Shown: positions 13,293-21,192, counted from the stretch's first letter. The stretch is 21,192 nucleotides of DNA from JAZNLR01 sp045579195 (GCA_045579195.1 JAZNLR010000056.1:1-21192), one strand, 5' to 3'. Program-made: numbers and translations. The notes: generated by a model from the sequence alone, not told the origin.

Positions 13293-14003
13293 AAGGAATG
13301 TGCAGATCTTCATATCCTTCCCGGGAGCGACCAAGGTCTTTACCCCTTCCGTCGTCAAAACGACAATCTCGCCCGGTCCAAGCTCGCGATCATCTTCATA
13401 TCCAAGATTGAGGTACGCAAAGCTTTCAAAACAAGCACAGAAGCTCCCCTCCTTCTTTCCAATAAAAATCGGGGTTCTTCCGAGACGGTCACGCGCGGCA
13501 TAAACACCTTTTTCAGTTAGGATCAACAAGCTTAAAGATCCATCAACGATCTCTTGAGCATATCGGATTCCTTCGATGAAATTTTTCTTTTGATTGATGA
13601 GTGAAGCAACGAGCTCAGTCGCATTGATCTCACCGTTGCTCATCTGGAAGAAATGACTTCCGTTCTCAATGATGTTTTTGGAAAGAACCTCAGCATTGTT
13701 AATTCTTCCAACCGTTGCAATGGCAAACGTTCCGTGATGAGAGCGAACTAAAATGGGTTGCGCTTCAAAATCAGAGATAGACCCAATTGCCATCGTTCCT
13801 TTCATTGACGTGGATTCAGAAGTAAACTTTGTCCTAAAAGGCGAATTTTCGATGCTATGAATTGCTTTTTCAAAACTTCCGTCTTTGGGATTATATACTG
13901 CAAGTCCTGCACGGCGCGTTCCCAAATGAGAATGATAATCGGTTCCAAAAAAGACATCAAAAACGCAATCTTCCTTCGAAACTACACCAAAAAAGCCACT
14001 CAT
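13290..14003 (-). CDS. purF: PurF-like amidophosphoribosyltransferase, N-terminal glutaminase-like part (ends at in-frame TGA)
   Basis: This part is 237 residues with the Ntn-hydrolase (class II glutamine amidotransferase) fold of PurF: HSHLGTRRAGLAVY (25-38), a GSISDFEAQPILVRSHHG stretch, INATELVASLI, ARDRLGRTPI and ELGPGEIV. It begins MSGFFGVVSK; canonical PurF begins MCG, with the Cys as catalytic nucleophile after Met removal. Serine at position 2 suggests a weak or absent glutaminase, as I recall for this secondary PurF family, whose members start MGGFFG or similar. It would then use free ammonia or serve a different role. GGAGG lies 12 bases before the ATG, rather far. With the downstream part the full protein would be 469 residues, a normal PurF length. 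No other purine genes are nearby. Confidence 0.78.
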   Translation of the reverse strand: MSGFFGVVSKEDCVFDVFFGTDYHSHLGTRRAGLAVYNPKDGSFEKAIHSIENSPFRTKFTSESTSMKGTMAIGSISDFEAQPILVRSHHGTFAIATVGRINNAEVLSKNIIENGSHFFQMSNGEINATELVASLINQKKNFIEGIRYAQEIVDGSLSLLILTEKGVYAARDRLGRTPIFIGKKEGSFCACFESFAYLNLGYEDDRELGPGEIVVLTTEGVKTLVAPGKDMKICTFL

Positions 14004-14036
14004 ATCAAGCTGTTTCCTCCAAATTCTGATGAAAAT

Positions 14037-14065
14037 AGTTTATCATTTTTTATCTGCTTTCTCAA
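14037..14065 (-). promoter_or_regulatory. Probable promoter of the purF-like gene
   Basis: On the minus strand -35 TTGAGA (14060-14065), a 17-base spacer and -10 TAAACT (14037-14042), about 34 bases upstream of the ATG. No purine riboswitch or PurR box is recognisable in the short leader. Confidence 0.45.
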
Positions 14066-14145
14066 GTATTTTTAGGGGCAAAGAGTCAAAATTTCACTTT
14101 CTCCTCTTTCATTTCCTCTATTTTTCTCAAAAAATTACCTCAACC

Positions 14146-14175
14146 TTGACAAACCGTCTTTTTGATTGCTATAAT
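14146..14175 (+). promoter_or_regulatory. Strong promoter of the sugar-acid aldolase/kinase operon
   Basis: A consensus -35 TTGACA (14146-14151), an 18-base spacer and -10 TATAAT (14170-14175) preceded by TGC (extended -10). Both boxes are perfect, so the operon is probably well expressed unless repressed. Confidence 0.8.
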
Positions 14176-14192
14176 GATGTCGTCCAAAGCAT

Positions 14193-14209
14193 TTTTGCAT
14201 CGGGCAAAA
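14193..14209 (+). promoter_or_regulatory. Inverted repeat in the leader, touching the ribosome binding site
   Basis: TTTTGC (14193-14198), five bases, GCAAAA (14204-14209). The right arm runs into AAAAGGAG, the Shine-Dalgarno site of the aldolase gene. It lies downstream of the predicted transcription start (about 14182). It could be an operator for a sugar-acid regulator or a weak hairpin affecting translation. Confidence 0.35.
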
Positions 14210-14219
14210 GGAGAATAAT

Positions 14220-14879
14220 ATGAGAGAGCAAATCATCAAAACAATTTACGACAAAAAATTGATCGCGATTCTTCGCAACGTTCCGTCCGACCGCTTGATT
14301 CAGACGGTTGCTGCGCTCGTTCGCGGCGGCGTCCGCCTTGTGGAGGTCACGTTTGACGCAACGCAAAAAACGACGAACGAACAAACTGCCGAAGCAATCG
14401 CAACTGTAAAGAACGCCTTCCCAGACCTCTTCGTGGGCGCAGGAACGGTTCTCTCCTGCGAGCAGGTGAACGTTGCAAAGGCTGCCGGAGCACAGTTTAT
14501 CCTCTCGCCGGATTTCTTTCCCGAGGTTGTTCGCTATACCCGCGAATGTGGGCTTGTTTCCATCCCTGCGGCGCTCACACCGAGTGAGATCACTGCAGCG
14601 TACCGCGAAGGTGCGGACTTTGTCAAACTCTTCCCTGCAGGCCTTTTCGGCGTGCCGTATGTCAAGGCAGTTCGTGCGCCCATTTCGCACGTTCCCCTTC
14701 TCGGCGTTGGAAACATTGACATCAGCGAAGTTCCTGATTACTTAAATGCAGGCATCGTCGGCTTTGGTGTCGGTGGGAATCTTGTTGACAAGAACGCGAT
14801 TGCAAACAACAATTTCGAAGCTGTTGAAATGGCAGCTAAAACGTACGTCGCGGCAATTGCAAGCGGAGGAAGAAAATGA
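14220..14879 (+). CDS. dgoA: 2-keto-3-deoxy-6-phosphogalactonate (or KDPG) aldolase
   Basis: The product is 219 residues, a class I aldolase of the KHG/KDPG family that cleaves a 2-keto-3-deoxy-6-phosphoaldonate to pyruvate and glyceraldehyde 3-phosphate. The Schiff-base lysine is in DFVKLFPAG (K136) and the general base Glu is in VEVTFD (E42); VGAGTVLS (72-79) and LLGVGNI also fit. The position of the Eda arginine in LEVTLR is Asp here (D46), a difference from classic KDPG aldolase. The following gene is a 2-dehydro-3-deoxygalactonokinase, so the galactonate pathway aldolase DgoA is the best assignment, though specificity cannot be read from the sequence. GGAG lies 7 bases before the ATG. 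Its TGA overlaps the next ATG by 4 bases (ATGA). Confidence 0.85.
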   Translation: MREQIIKTIYDKKLIAILRNVPSDRLIQTVAALVRGGVRLVEVTFDATQKTTNEQTAEAIATVKNAFPDLFVGAGTVLSCEQVNVAKAAGAQFILSPDFFPEVVRYTRECGLVSIPAALTPSEITAAYREGADFVKLFPAGLFGVPYVKAVRAPISHVPLLGVGNIDISEVPDYLNAGIVGFGVGGNLVDKNAIANNNFEAVEMAAKTYVAAIASGGRK

Positions 14880-15823
14880 CCCCTTCCATCATTACCGTTG
14901 ACTCGGGAACGACAAACACCCGCCTTTGCCTGATTGAAAACGGAAAGATCGTTCGCAAAGCAAAGGTTGCAGCCGGCGCACGCGATACCGCAATTCGCGG
15001 TTCTAATGCGTTCTTGAAGGAGCAACTTTGCTCTGCACTTTCCGAACTCTTGAAAGACTATGAAACGCCCGTTTCACACCTCGTTGCGTCTGGCATGATC
15101 GTTTCGGAAAACGGTCTTTATCCCTTGCCCCATCTCGTTGCACCCGCATCCCTTGCGGAGCTTGCAAACGCGGCGAAAGAAGTTCTCTTGCCCGACGTTT
15201 CACCCATTCCTTTCCTGTTCATCCCGGGAATCAAAACGCCCGATTCTGACGACCCCTTTAACCTTGATGTGATGCGCGGAGAAGAGACCGAAGCTTTCGG
15301 CATTTTGAGCATCGTTGGGCGCGCAAAAAACGCCGTTGTCATCTCGCCTGGTTCCCACACAAAGATCGTGACGTTTGACGAAGATTCACGCATTGATGCC
15401 TGCTATACTGCAATGGGTGGAGAGATTTTGCAAGCAATCGCAAAGAACACCATTCTCTCTTCTTCTCTCCCCGAAGCATTCCCGAATGAGCCTGACCGAA
15501 CCTTTCTGAAAAAAGGCTTTGCGTACGCCGAAAAGCATGGCCTTGGAAGCGCAGCATTCCGCGTTCGCGTGATGAGGATCTTTGACCGCGCGAATATGGA
15601 TGAGGCATTTTCCTTCCTGATCGGCGCGGTACTTCAAAATGAAATTACGCTCATCAAAACCCTTTCAAAAGGGAAAGAGATCATTCTTGGCGGATCGCAC
15701 TTACTCCGCACTGCGTTCTCAACCCTTCTTGAAGGTGAAAACGTCACTCTTCTTTCGGATGAGGAAGCTGGCCTTGCCGTTCCGCTTGGAGCAGTTGCGA
15801 TCTACGCCGCACGCAGCGTTTGA
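14876..15823 (+). CDS. dgoK: 2-dehydro-3-deoxygalactonokinase
   Basis: The product is 315 residues of the DgoK family (ASKHA fold), phosphorylating 2-keto-3-deoxygalactonate at C6 with ATP. The phosphate-1 motif is VDSGTTNTRLCL (8-19). FNLDVMRGEETEAFG, VISPGSHTKIVTFDE and the C-terminal EIILGGSHLLRTAF/LGAVAIYAAR are typical of DgoK. It overlaps the aldolase gene by 4 bases and is translationally coupled (GGAGGAAGAAAATG). Together the two genes form the lower part of the De Ley-Doudoroff galactonate pathway. The dehydratase and a transporter are not in this window, so substrate must be supplied by genes elsewhere. Confidence 0.92.
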   Translation: MTPSIITVDSGTTNTRLCLIENGKIVRKAKVAAGARDTAIRGSNAFLKEQLCSALSELLKDYETPVSHLVASGMIVSENGLYPLPHLVAPASLAELANAAKEVLLPDVSPIPFLFIPGIKTPDSDDPFNLDVMRGEETEAFGILSIVGRAKNAVVISPGSHTKIVTFDEDSRIDACYTAMGGEILQAIAKNTILSSSLPEAFPNEPDRTFLKKGFAYAEKHGLGSAAFRVRVMRIFDRANMDEAFSFLIGAVLQNEITLIKTLSKGKEIILGGSHLLRTAFSTLLEGENVTLLSDEEAGLAVPLGAVAIYAARSV

Positions 15824-15837
15824 TCAAAGTCAAATAA

Positions 15838-15870
15838 AAAAGCCGATGTGTCACATCGGCTTTTCTTTTT
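15838..15870. terminator. Bidirectional terminator between dgoK and the FAD oxidoreductase gene
   Basis: AAAAGCCGATG (15838-15848), loop TGTCA, CATCGGCTTTT (15854-15864), then C and five T residues. A-rich and T-rich flanks on both sides make it work for both convergent genes. Confidence 0.92.
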
Positions 15871-15877
15871 GCATTTT

Positions 15878-18088
15878 TTAATAAAGTTTAATTCCAAACA
15901 AATCAAAGTTTGCAGAGCCGTAATTCTCAACGGGAACAAACTTGATGGTTGCGACCTCTTCGCCAATCGAATGTGCGTTGATGCGCTTATAGTTATCCTC
16001 AACTTCAATTGTCTTTTTCGTTCCGTCCTTCATCGTGAGTTCAATGCGATAGTCTTTGATCAACTTCTTGCAACGCGTATAGATTGCGTCTTCTGCAAGA
16101 TCAGTGTCAAAGACAAGCTGAATCTCGTTGACAAACGCATCCAACTGAACTTCCAACCATGCATTTTCTTTTCCCTCGCTGATCCAAACGTTGGGCATCT
16201 TATAAGGTCTGTTCCAGCCGGAGAGAACGTTTTCCGCTTCATAGACCTTCTGCACAGGCTGCACGTTTGTGAATGCAATGTTGACGTCTCTCATACGCGT
16301 CATTCCAAACTTACGCGGATCGTTTTCCGTCGGAACGTGATCCCAAGCGGTGAAGCTGGGTGCACCCGTGATAACCTCGTCTGAAAGACCAAGAGCAAGG
16401 TTTTCGTTTGCGTTGAACATCAGATACAGCTTTCCATCCCCCTGCTGCTGTCCGTTGACGGTAAGAGCAAGCTCTCCTTCAAAGTTTGCAGGGACGTTGA
16501 CAAAGTTTGTGCTTAAAACCTCTTCAGGGTAGAAGCATTCTTTGATAGAACCACCCAGCACGCGGTACTGCAAAGTTTGCTCCCGGAACGATTTGTTGGT
16601 GACAAAGATTGTGACTTCATCCAAAACGTCCACAATGGGCAATGCAAGTGCAACCGACTTCTTAAGTTCAAACTTTCTCTCCCCTGCGGGATTGTCAAGC
16701 ACGTGACACTTGGAAGAAGAAACCGAAACCGCCTTCACGGGATATTCCTCTTTTCTGTTTACGATTGTTTGGTCGTCTTTCACGAGGGTCTTGACGAGTT
16801 CGTCAAGATGCTCTTGATAGACACCGCGCGGCGTCGTTGCGTACTTCTTGCAAAGGGATGCCGCCGTTCCGACGGCCTGTCCGCCTGCGCCGCAGGTTGC
16901 GGCAACGCGTAAAGACCCATGTGCCGCGTGTGTGCAGCTCGTGTTTCTTCCTGCAAAGAAGAGATTCTTGACGTCTTTTGAATAGAGCGTGCGGTAAGGA
17001 ACGTTAAACATTCCGTAGACAAAATGCCAATACGTTGCGCGATCCGTGTCGTAAATGCCAAACGAAGCGTGAAGGTCCATCGGCCATCCGCCGATATAGA
17101 CGCTATCTTCAAAGTCGACCTTGTTGAGAACATCGTTCTGGTTGATGATGTAATCCCCCACAAAGCGGCGGGATTCACGCTTTCCTGCCATCGGGTAGAT
17201 GGAGACCAAACGCCAATTCTTGGATTCGGGGAATTCACCGCTGTTTTTGATGTAATCCCAGAAGCCGTAAACGAGCTTGCGAAGCTCAAGAACGATATCC
17301 TCGTGATCATGAATGGTGTTCATATGTCCGCCGAATTCGATCCACCACTGCCCTTGAATGAGGCCTGTGTGTGGATTGCGCGCAAAGACACGTTCTTTCG
17401 TTCCAAGGTCCTTGAAGAAGGAAAGCTTGGTGATGTCGTGTGCAAACGATGGGCGAACGTACTTCACCTCTTCATTTGCAACTTCTGCAGTAAAGAGAAT
17501 GGTCGTTCCATTTGTGTAAGGGTTGGCGATCTCAGGCGCAAGTGACTCATTAAATGCAGAACGCGCCTCGTTTCCCCACATATATTCTGCACCTGCAAAG
17601 TATGCAATCGATCCGTCGCCCGTACAATCCGCAAAAATGGGCGCTTCAATTTCAAATGCACGCTCGGTGGTGAGCTGCAGGCAAGTAACCGAACGGATGG
17701 TATCCCCGTCCATATTCACCTTGCAAGCGTACGTGTTCAAAAGAACTTTGATATTTTCCTGTTCGTACACCGTTTCGAGAAAGGCTGCGTCCTTTCCTGC
17801 CCACCTGTTTCCCATCTGGAGGATGTTCTGCTTGATCTCCTCCATAATCCCGGTTTCGCGTGCGTAGACGCTGGGCGAATAGAGCGCGTTATACGCCGCA
17901 CCATTAATGTTGACGCCGATCTCGGAGCTACAGTTTCCGCCCAAAACGGGTCTGTCATTCACCAAAATGACTTTACATCCATGCCGCGCTGCGGCAACTG
18001 CAGCACAAATGCCGGTCGTTCCGCCGCCAATAACCGCAAAATCCGCAGTCAGCTTTTCAATTTTTCTTCCTTCTCCTTCTTTCCTCAT
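15878..18088 (-). CDS. FAD-dependent oxidoreductase (FAD_oxidored family) with a C-terminal beta-rich domain
   Basis: The product is 736 residues. The Rossmann dinucleotide motif is FAVIGGGTTGICAAVAAARH (17-36), followed by VLGGNCSSEIG (48-58), which fits the FAD_oxidored (PF12831) family. IFADCTGDGSIAYFAGAEY and the second FAD motif LFFAGRNTSCTHAAHGSLRV (about 405-425) complete the cofactor site. The last 250 residues look beta-rich and could be a carbohydrate-binding type module (inference). No signal peptide is present, so it acts in the cytoplasm. Members of this family occur in glycan-utilisation loci of anaerobes; the substrate is unknown, though oxidation of a sugar is plausible. The ATG has AGGAG 6 bases upstream, overlapping the TAG of the esterase gene 9 bases away, so the two genes form an operon. 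Confidence 0.82.
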   Translation of the reverse strand: MRKEGEGRKIEKLTADFAVIGGGTTGICAAVAAARHGCKVILVNDRPVLGGNCSSEIGVNINGAAYNALYSPSVYARETGIMEEIKQNILQMGNRWAGKDAAFLETVYEQENIKVLLNTYACKVNMDGDTIRSVTCLQLTTERAFEIEAPIFADCTGDGSIAYFAGAEYMWGNEARSAFNESLAPEIANPYTNGTTILFTAEVANEEVKYVRPSFAHDITKLSFFKDLGTKERVFARNPHTGLIQGQWWIEFGGHMNTIHDHEDIVLELRKLVYGFWDYIKNSGEFPESKNWRLVSIYPMAGKRESRRFVGDYIINQNDVLNKVDFEDSVYIGGWPMDLHASFGIYDTDRATYWHFVYGMFNVPYRTLYSKDVKNLFFAGRNTSCTHAAHGSLRVAATCGAGGQAVGTAASLCKKYATTPRGVYQEHLDELVKTLVKDDQTIVNRKEEYPVKAVSVSSSKCHVLDNPAGERKFELKKSVALALPIVDVLDEVTIFVTNKSFREQTLQYRVLGGSIKECFYPEEVLSTNFVNVPANFEGELALTVNGQQQGDGKLYLMFNANENLALGLSDEVITGAPSFTAWDHVPTENDPRKFGMTRMRDVNIAFTNVQPVQKVYEAENVLSGWNRPYKMPNVWISEGKENAWLEVQLDAFVNEIQLVFDTDLAEDAIYTRCKKLIKDYRIELTMKDGTKKTIEVEDNYKRINAHSIGEEVATIKFVPVENYGSANFDLFGIKLY

Positions 18089-18097
18089 GGGGAGCTC

Positions 18098-19609
18098 CTA
18101 TTTTTCGTTTTTCTCCCAGAACTGATCGAGCGGGAGGCCCTCTTCGTTGAAGACAGACAACTGTGCCTTCGGGTTTTCCATATATTCGCTTTCTTCGAAC
18201 GTCATCTGAATGCCGTACCGCACACCTGAGATCATTCCTCTTCCCTCCAGCGTGATCGCGTTGCCATTCAACGTGACATTCTTTGCAATATGCCAACCAT
18301 GTTCTTTTGAGTAGACTTCAAAGCCGACCCCATTGTTGGAAAGCAAAACAGGGATACCGTTCGTTTCAAGCGTGATTATAACCTTGTTCTTGTCATACAC
18401 AATTTGCTTGACGGTGGGATAGGAAAGCGCTTTTCCTCCGTTGAACGCGGCAAGGGTGGCTTTGACTGCACGGAATGCTTCCACACGCTTATCCTTCGGA
18501 TGAATGTCCTTCAAGTCTCCGAGATCAATGCACGTCGTGATGCAAACGCCGTCAATCTTCTTTGCAGCGCGTTGCTGTGAAGCACGGATCTTCGCCCATC
18601 CCTCAAACTGGTTCTGCGAAAAGCGCGGAAGCTCAATGACGTTAAATCCCATCCAGGGGTTGTCAAATTCCCTTCTCCAAGCTTTCACAAGCGTTTCAAG
18701 TTCAACGTCGTATCCATCGGGATTGTGAACTGCATTCTCCTCACCTTGATACCATAAAACGTGCTTAAAGCGCATCTTCAGGATGGGAGCGATCATCGCG
18801 TTATAACCTTCGCAAGCGCCTCGAATGGTGTTTGGTTCGGAATAAACTTCCTGCTTTTTGGAAAGCTCTTTAAAATCCTTTTCGGGCAACCAATGCGCAA
18901 GAGAAGAACCGCCCGTTGCGGAACAGATGAGCCCGATCGGAACGTTCAATTCCTTCTGCAATTCCAATGCGTAAAGATATCCAATGGTCGGGAAGGACAA
19001 AATGGAAGACGCATCTGCCGCTTGCCACGCGGAATACACCCTGTCAACGGGAACATCCGAACGGCGGATCGGAACTTTGAACATTCGAATCGTTTGGCTG
19101 TCGGCCGTGTTGATAAAATCCTTCACACCCGCTTCGCACTGTTCCATTGTCCAAACCGCGTTTGACTGCCCGGCAATGAGAACGACCTCTCCGACGTAAA
19201 CGTTTGGGATGATCCTCTTTGCGCTTTCGCCAATCACCGTGACGTCAAACGGGCCGCCTGCTTCCATTGCCGGCAGATAAATCTCAAATCTTCCGTCTTT
19301 CACCGCTCCGTAATATGCGGTTCCGTCAACAACTGCCGCGATATTCTTTTGCGTCGTCTTTCCCGTGAGAACGTTGACAGCACGGCGTTGCAACACAAGC
19401 CCTTCGGAAAAAGGAGTGTCCAACGTGATTTCAAAGTTTTTTTCCTTTGCGTCAGCAATCTCAAACGTTGCTTTCGTTTTTACCTTTGATGCCCACGTCT
19501 GATCCGTTGCTAAGAAAAGCGGTTTGTCAAGCTTTGCATCCTCTCCACATCCGATAAATGCGGTCAAAATGAAGACAAGGACAAGCAAAAGGGATATTTT
19601 CCTTTTCAT
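18098..19609 (-). CDS. SASA-family carbohydrate esterase lipoprotein (sialate O-acetylesterase-like), downstream copy
   Basis: The product is 503 residues. The signal peptide MKRKISLLLVLVFILTAFIG ends before Cys21 (AFIGC, an acceptable lipobox), predicting a lipid-anchored surface protein. The SGNH-like SASA (PF03629) domain shows the nucleophile Ser in IAGQSNAVW (S149), the VLWYQGEENA block (284-293) and the Asp-His pair in DLKDIHPKDK (D368, H370). Such enzymes remove O-acetyl groups from sialic acids or from plant polysaccharides. The first 130 residues and the last 110 form beta-rich flanking domains. The Shine-Dalgarno site is very weak (GAG 4 bases from the ATG). It lies 84 bases after a close paralogue, with a hairpin between, and 9 bases before the FAD oxidoreductase gene. 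Confidence 0.85.
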   Translation of the reverse strand: MKRKISLLLVLVFILTAFIGCGEDAKLDKPLFLATDQTWASKVKTKATFEIADAKEKNFEITLDTPFSEGLVLQRRAVNVLTGKTTQKNIAAVVDGTAYYGAVKDGRFEIYLPAMEAGGPFDVTVIGESAKRIIPNVYVGEVVLIAGQSNAVWTMEQCEAGVKDFINTADSQTIRMFKVPIRRSDVPVDRVYSAWQAADASSILSFPTIGYLYALELQKELNVPIGLICSATGGSSLAHWLPEKDFKELSKKQEVYSEPNTIRGACEGYNAMIAPILKMRFKHVLWYQGEENAVHNPDGYDVELETLVKAWRREFDNPWMGFNVIELPRFSQNQFEGWAKIRASQQRAAKKIDGVCITTCIDLGDLKDIHPKDKRVEAFRAVKATLAAFNGGKALSYPTVKQIVYDKNKVIITLETNGIPVLLSNNGVGFEVYSKEHGWHIAKNVTLNGNAITLEGRGMISGVRYGIQMTFEESEYMENPKAQLSVFNEEGLPLDQFWEKNEK

Positions 19610-19650
19610 ATCTCAAATGAATTTTTAAATAAAAACCTAAAAAGTCTTTT

Positions 19651-19685
19651 GAAAACCGTTGCCACATCTTGCGACAACGGTTTTC
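19651..19685 (-). terminator. Hairpin between the two esterase genes
   Basis: GAAAACCGTTG (19651-19661) pairs with CAACGGTTTTC (19675-19685). On the minus strand it begins 9 bases after the TGA of the upstream esterase gene, with TTTT in the stem and another T-run 8 bases later. It is a weak or partial terminator that could lower expression of the downstream genes. Its best T-tract is on the plus strand. Confidence 0.55.
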
Positions 19686-19693
19686 TTTTTTTA

Positions 19694-21192
19694 TCAGTCT
19701 GCGTTCTTCTCCCAGAACTGATCGAGCGGGAGACCTTCTTCATTGAAGACAGAAAGCTGTGCCTTCGGATCGGTCATGTACTCAGCCTGGAGATACTTCA
19801 TCTGAACGCCGTAACGTACTCCGGAGAGCGTTCCTTCTGCTTCCAACGTGATGACATTGCCATCCAAAGTGACGTTCTTAACCGTGCGCCAGCCGTTTTC
19901 CTTCGAGTAAACCTCAAAGCCCACGCCGTTATTGGAAAGCGAAACGGTGCTTCCCTTCGTGTCGAGCGTGATGATGACCTTATTGCCGTCATACTTAATC
20001 TTCTTCACGGTCGGATAAGCAAGCGGCTCATCGCCGTTAAACGTTGCAAGCGATGCTTTCACAGCACGGTAAGCTTCCACGCTCTTATCCTTCGGGTGGA
20101 TATCCTTCAAGTCACCAAGGTCGATGCAAACCGTCATGCAGACATTGTCAAGCTTTGCAGCTGCTCTCTGCTGAGAAGCACGGATATTTCCCCAACCTTC
20201 CTTGCTCTGGTCCGCACAGCGCGGAAGTTCAATGATGTTCCATCCCATGTCAGGGTTGTTGAACTCTCTTCGATATGCAGTGATCAAGGTTTCAAGCTCG
20301 ATGTCGTAAAGTTCGGGAACAGGCCAGCTGTTGGATTCTCCCTGATACCACAAAACGTGCTTAAAGCGCATCTTGAGAAGCGGAGCGATCATTCCGTTAT
20401 AGCCAATGCTTGCGGTGAAGACGGAGCCGTCATCATCATTTCTCACCTGCTGCTTTGCAGAAAGTGCCTCAAAATCTTCCTGCGGCATCCAATATGCCAA
20501 GCTGGAGCCACCAACTGCTGCGCAGATGATTCCAACGGGAACGTCCAAAACCTTCTGGAGCTCCATTGCGTAAAGATATCCAATGACGGAGAAACCTTTG
20601 ATGGTCGAAGAATTCGTCGGTTTCCATTCGGCATTTACTTTGTCATACGGATAGTTCTTGTGCGTCTGCGGAACTTCGAACATACGAATGGTTTCCGTGT
20701 TTGCAGAGTCAATGATGTCCCCAAGAACAGTGTTGTTTCCGGCAATGTTTCCGCTGAACTGGTAAGCCGCATTGGACTGACCTGCAACGAGCACAACTTC
20801 TCCGACATAAACGTCTTTAATGGTGACCTTTGAGGTTTCACAGATCACTTCGATCTCATAAGGCCCGCCTGCCTCCATCGGGGGCAAGTAAATCTCAAAC
20901 TTTCCGTCGTCGATATACCCGTAGTACGTCTCACCGTTGATGGTTGCAGCGATATTTTCTTGTGTCGTCGTTCCGGTCAAAACGTTCGCTGCACGGCGTT
21001 GCAACACAAGACCGTCTTTACAGGTGTTATCAAGAACGATGTCCGTTCCTTCCGGAACGTCAGCGATTTCAAATGTCGGCACATTAATAACGCTCGGCGT
21101 CCAAGTGTCGTCCGTTCCGACGAACAGAGGGTATTCCGGCTTAACGGGATTTCCGCCACCAGCGCCGCCACAGCCCGCAAACAGACTGAAGC
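19694..21192 (-). CDS. SASA-family carbohydrate esterase lipoprotein, upstream copy (5' end beyond the window)
   Basis: The reading frame is open to the window edge, giving about 498 visible residues. The first ones read FSLFAGCGGAGGGNP: the end of a signal peptide and a lipobox-like LFAGC, then a Gly-rich linker. Only the start of the signal peptide is missing. The SASA domain has VLVAGQSNAAYQ, VLWYQGESNSW and DLKDIHPKDK, so Ser, Asp and His are all kept. It is a clear paralogue of the gene at 18098-19609 along its whole length; both end with nearly the same 22 residues (SVFNEEGLPLDQFWEK part). An internal GTG at 21080-21082 is not the start, because the lipobox lies upstream of it. It ends in TGA. 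Confidence 0.85.
   Translation of the reverse strand, partial: FSLFAGCGGAGGGNPVKPEYPLFVGTDDTWTPSVINVPTFEIADVPEGTDIVLDNTCKDGLVLQRRAANVLTGTTTQENIAATINGETYYGYIDDGKFEIYLPPMEAGGPYEIEVICETSKVTIKDVYVGEVVLVAGQSNAAYQFSGNIAGNNTVLGDIIDSANTETIRMFEVPQTHKNYPYDKVNAEWKPTNSSTIKGFSVIGYLYAMELQKVLDVPVGIICAAVGGSSLAYWMPQEDFEALSAKQQVRNDDDGSVFTASIGYNGMIAPLLKMRFKHVLWYQGESNSWPVPELYDIELETLITAYRREFNNPDMGWNIIELPRCADQSKEGWGNIRASQQRAAAKLDNVCMTVCIDLGDLKDIHPKDKSVEAYRAVKASLATFNGDEPLAYPTVKKIKYDGNKVIITLDTKGSTVSLSNNGVGFEVYSKENGWRTVKNVTLDGNVITLEAEGTLSGVRYGVQMKYLQAEYMTDPKAQLSVFNEEGLPLDQFWEKNAD

Noticed and set aside
12594..14003. Alternative genetic code with UGA as Trp
   Set aside because: TGG is the Trp codon throughout, and TGA ends several genes just ahead of their terminators or next gene, so only the purF-like gene would need it.
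21080..21082. GTG as start of the upstream esterase
   Set aside because: The frame stays open to the window edge and contains a lipobox-like LFAGC followed by a Gly-rich linker upstream of this codon.

Overview
The window looks like chromosomal DNA of a low-to-moderate G+C anaerobic bacterium, most likely an uncultured gut member of the Clostridia (Bacillota). The evidence is strong Shine-Dalgarno sites, sigma-A type promoters (TTGACA/TATAAT, several with an extended TGn -10), abundant hairpin terminators, a polA-coaE-lytic transglycosylase operon of a type I recall from clostridia, a polymerase I with a degenerate proofreading domain, a fermentative lactaldehyde/propanediol oxidoreductase under a Rex-like operator, and a secondary-type PurF. 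The taxonomic call is inference. TGA is a normal stop here: it ends the exonuclease, RNA methyltransferase, aldolase, sugar-acid kinase and upstream esterase genes.

Layout. 1-96: tail of an array of small hairpins separated by an ATATCGC heptamer. 129-2783 (minus): fucO-like alcohol dehydrogenase and glucose-6-phosphate isomerase, each with its own promoter. 2850-5976 (plus): small secreted protein, a DEDDh exonuclease with two BRCT-like modules, and an RlmL/YpsC-type RNA methyltransferase. 6080-6163 (minus): tRNA-Leu(GAG). 6212-11119 (minus): operon polA-coaE-BNR (sialidase-like) protein-lytic transglycosylase. 11268-11353 (plus): tRNA-Leu(CAA). 11595-12557 (plus): stand-alone uroporphyrinogen-decarboxylase-family protein. 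12594-14003 (minus): PurF-like amidophosphoribosyltransferase interrupted by one in-frame TGA. 14220-15823 (plus): two-gene 2-keto-3-deoxy-6-phosphogalactonate aldolase/kinase operon. 15878-21192 (minus): FAD-dependent oxidoreductase and two tandem paralogous SASA-type esterase lipoproteins, the second cut by the window edge.

Functionally the accessory genes lean toward use of host or plant glycans: esterase lipoproteins outside the cell, a cytoplasmic BNR-propeller protein, galactonate-type sugar acid catabolism, and a lactaldehyde reductase that would serve fucose or rhamnose fermentation. The rest is housekeeping (pgi, polA, coaE, tRNAs, rRNA methylation). No CRISPR array, insertion sequence, phage gene or defence system is visible. 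The most unusual items are the single in-frame UGA in the purF-like gene, at a position I recall as tryptophan in this family, and the hairpin/heptamer array at the left edge. No stretch longer than 300 bases lacks a gene.
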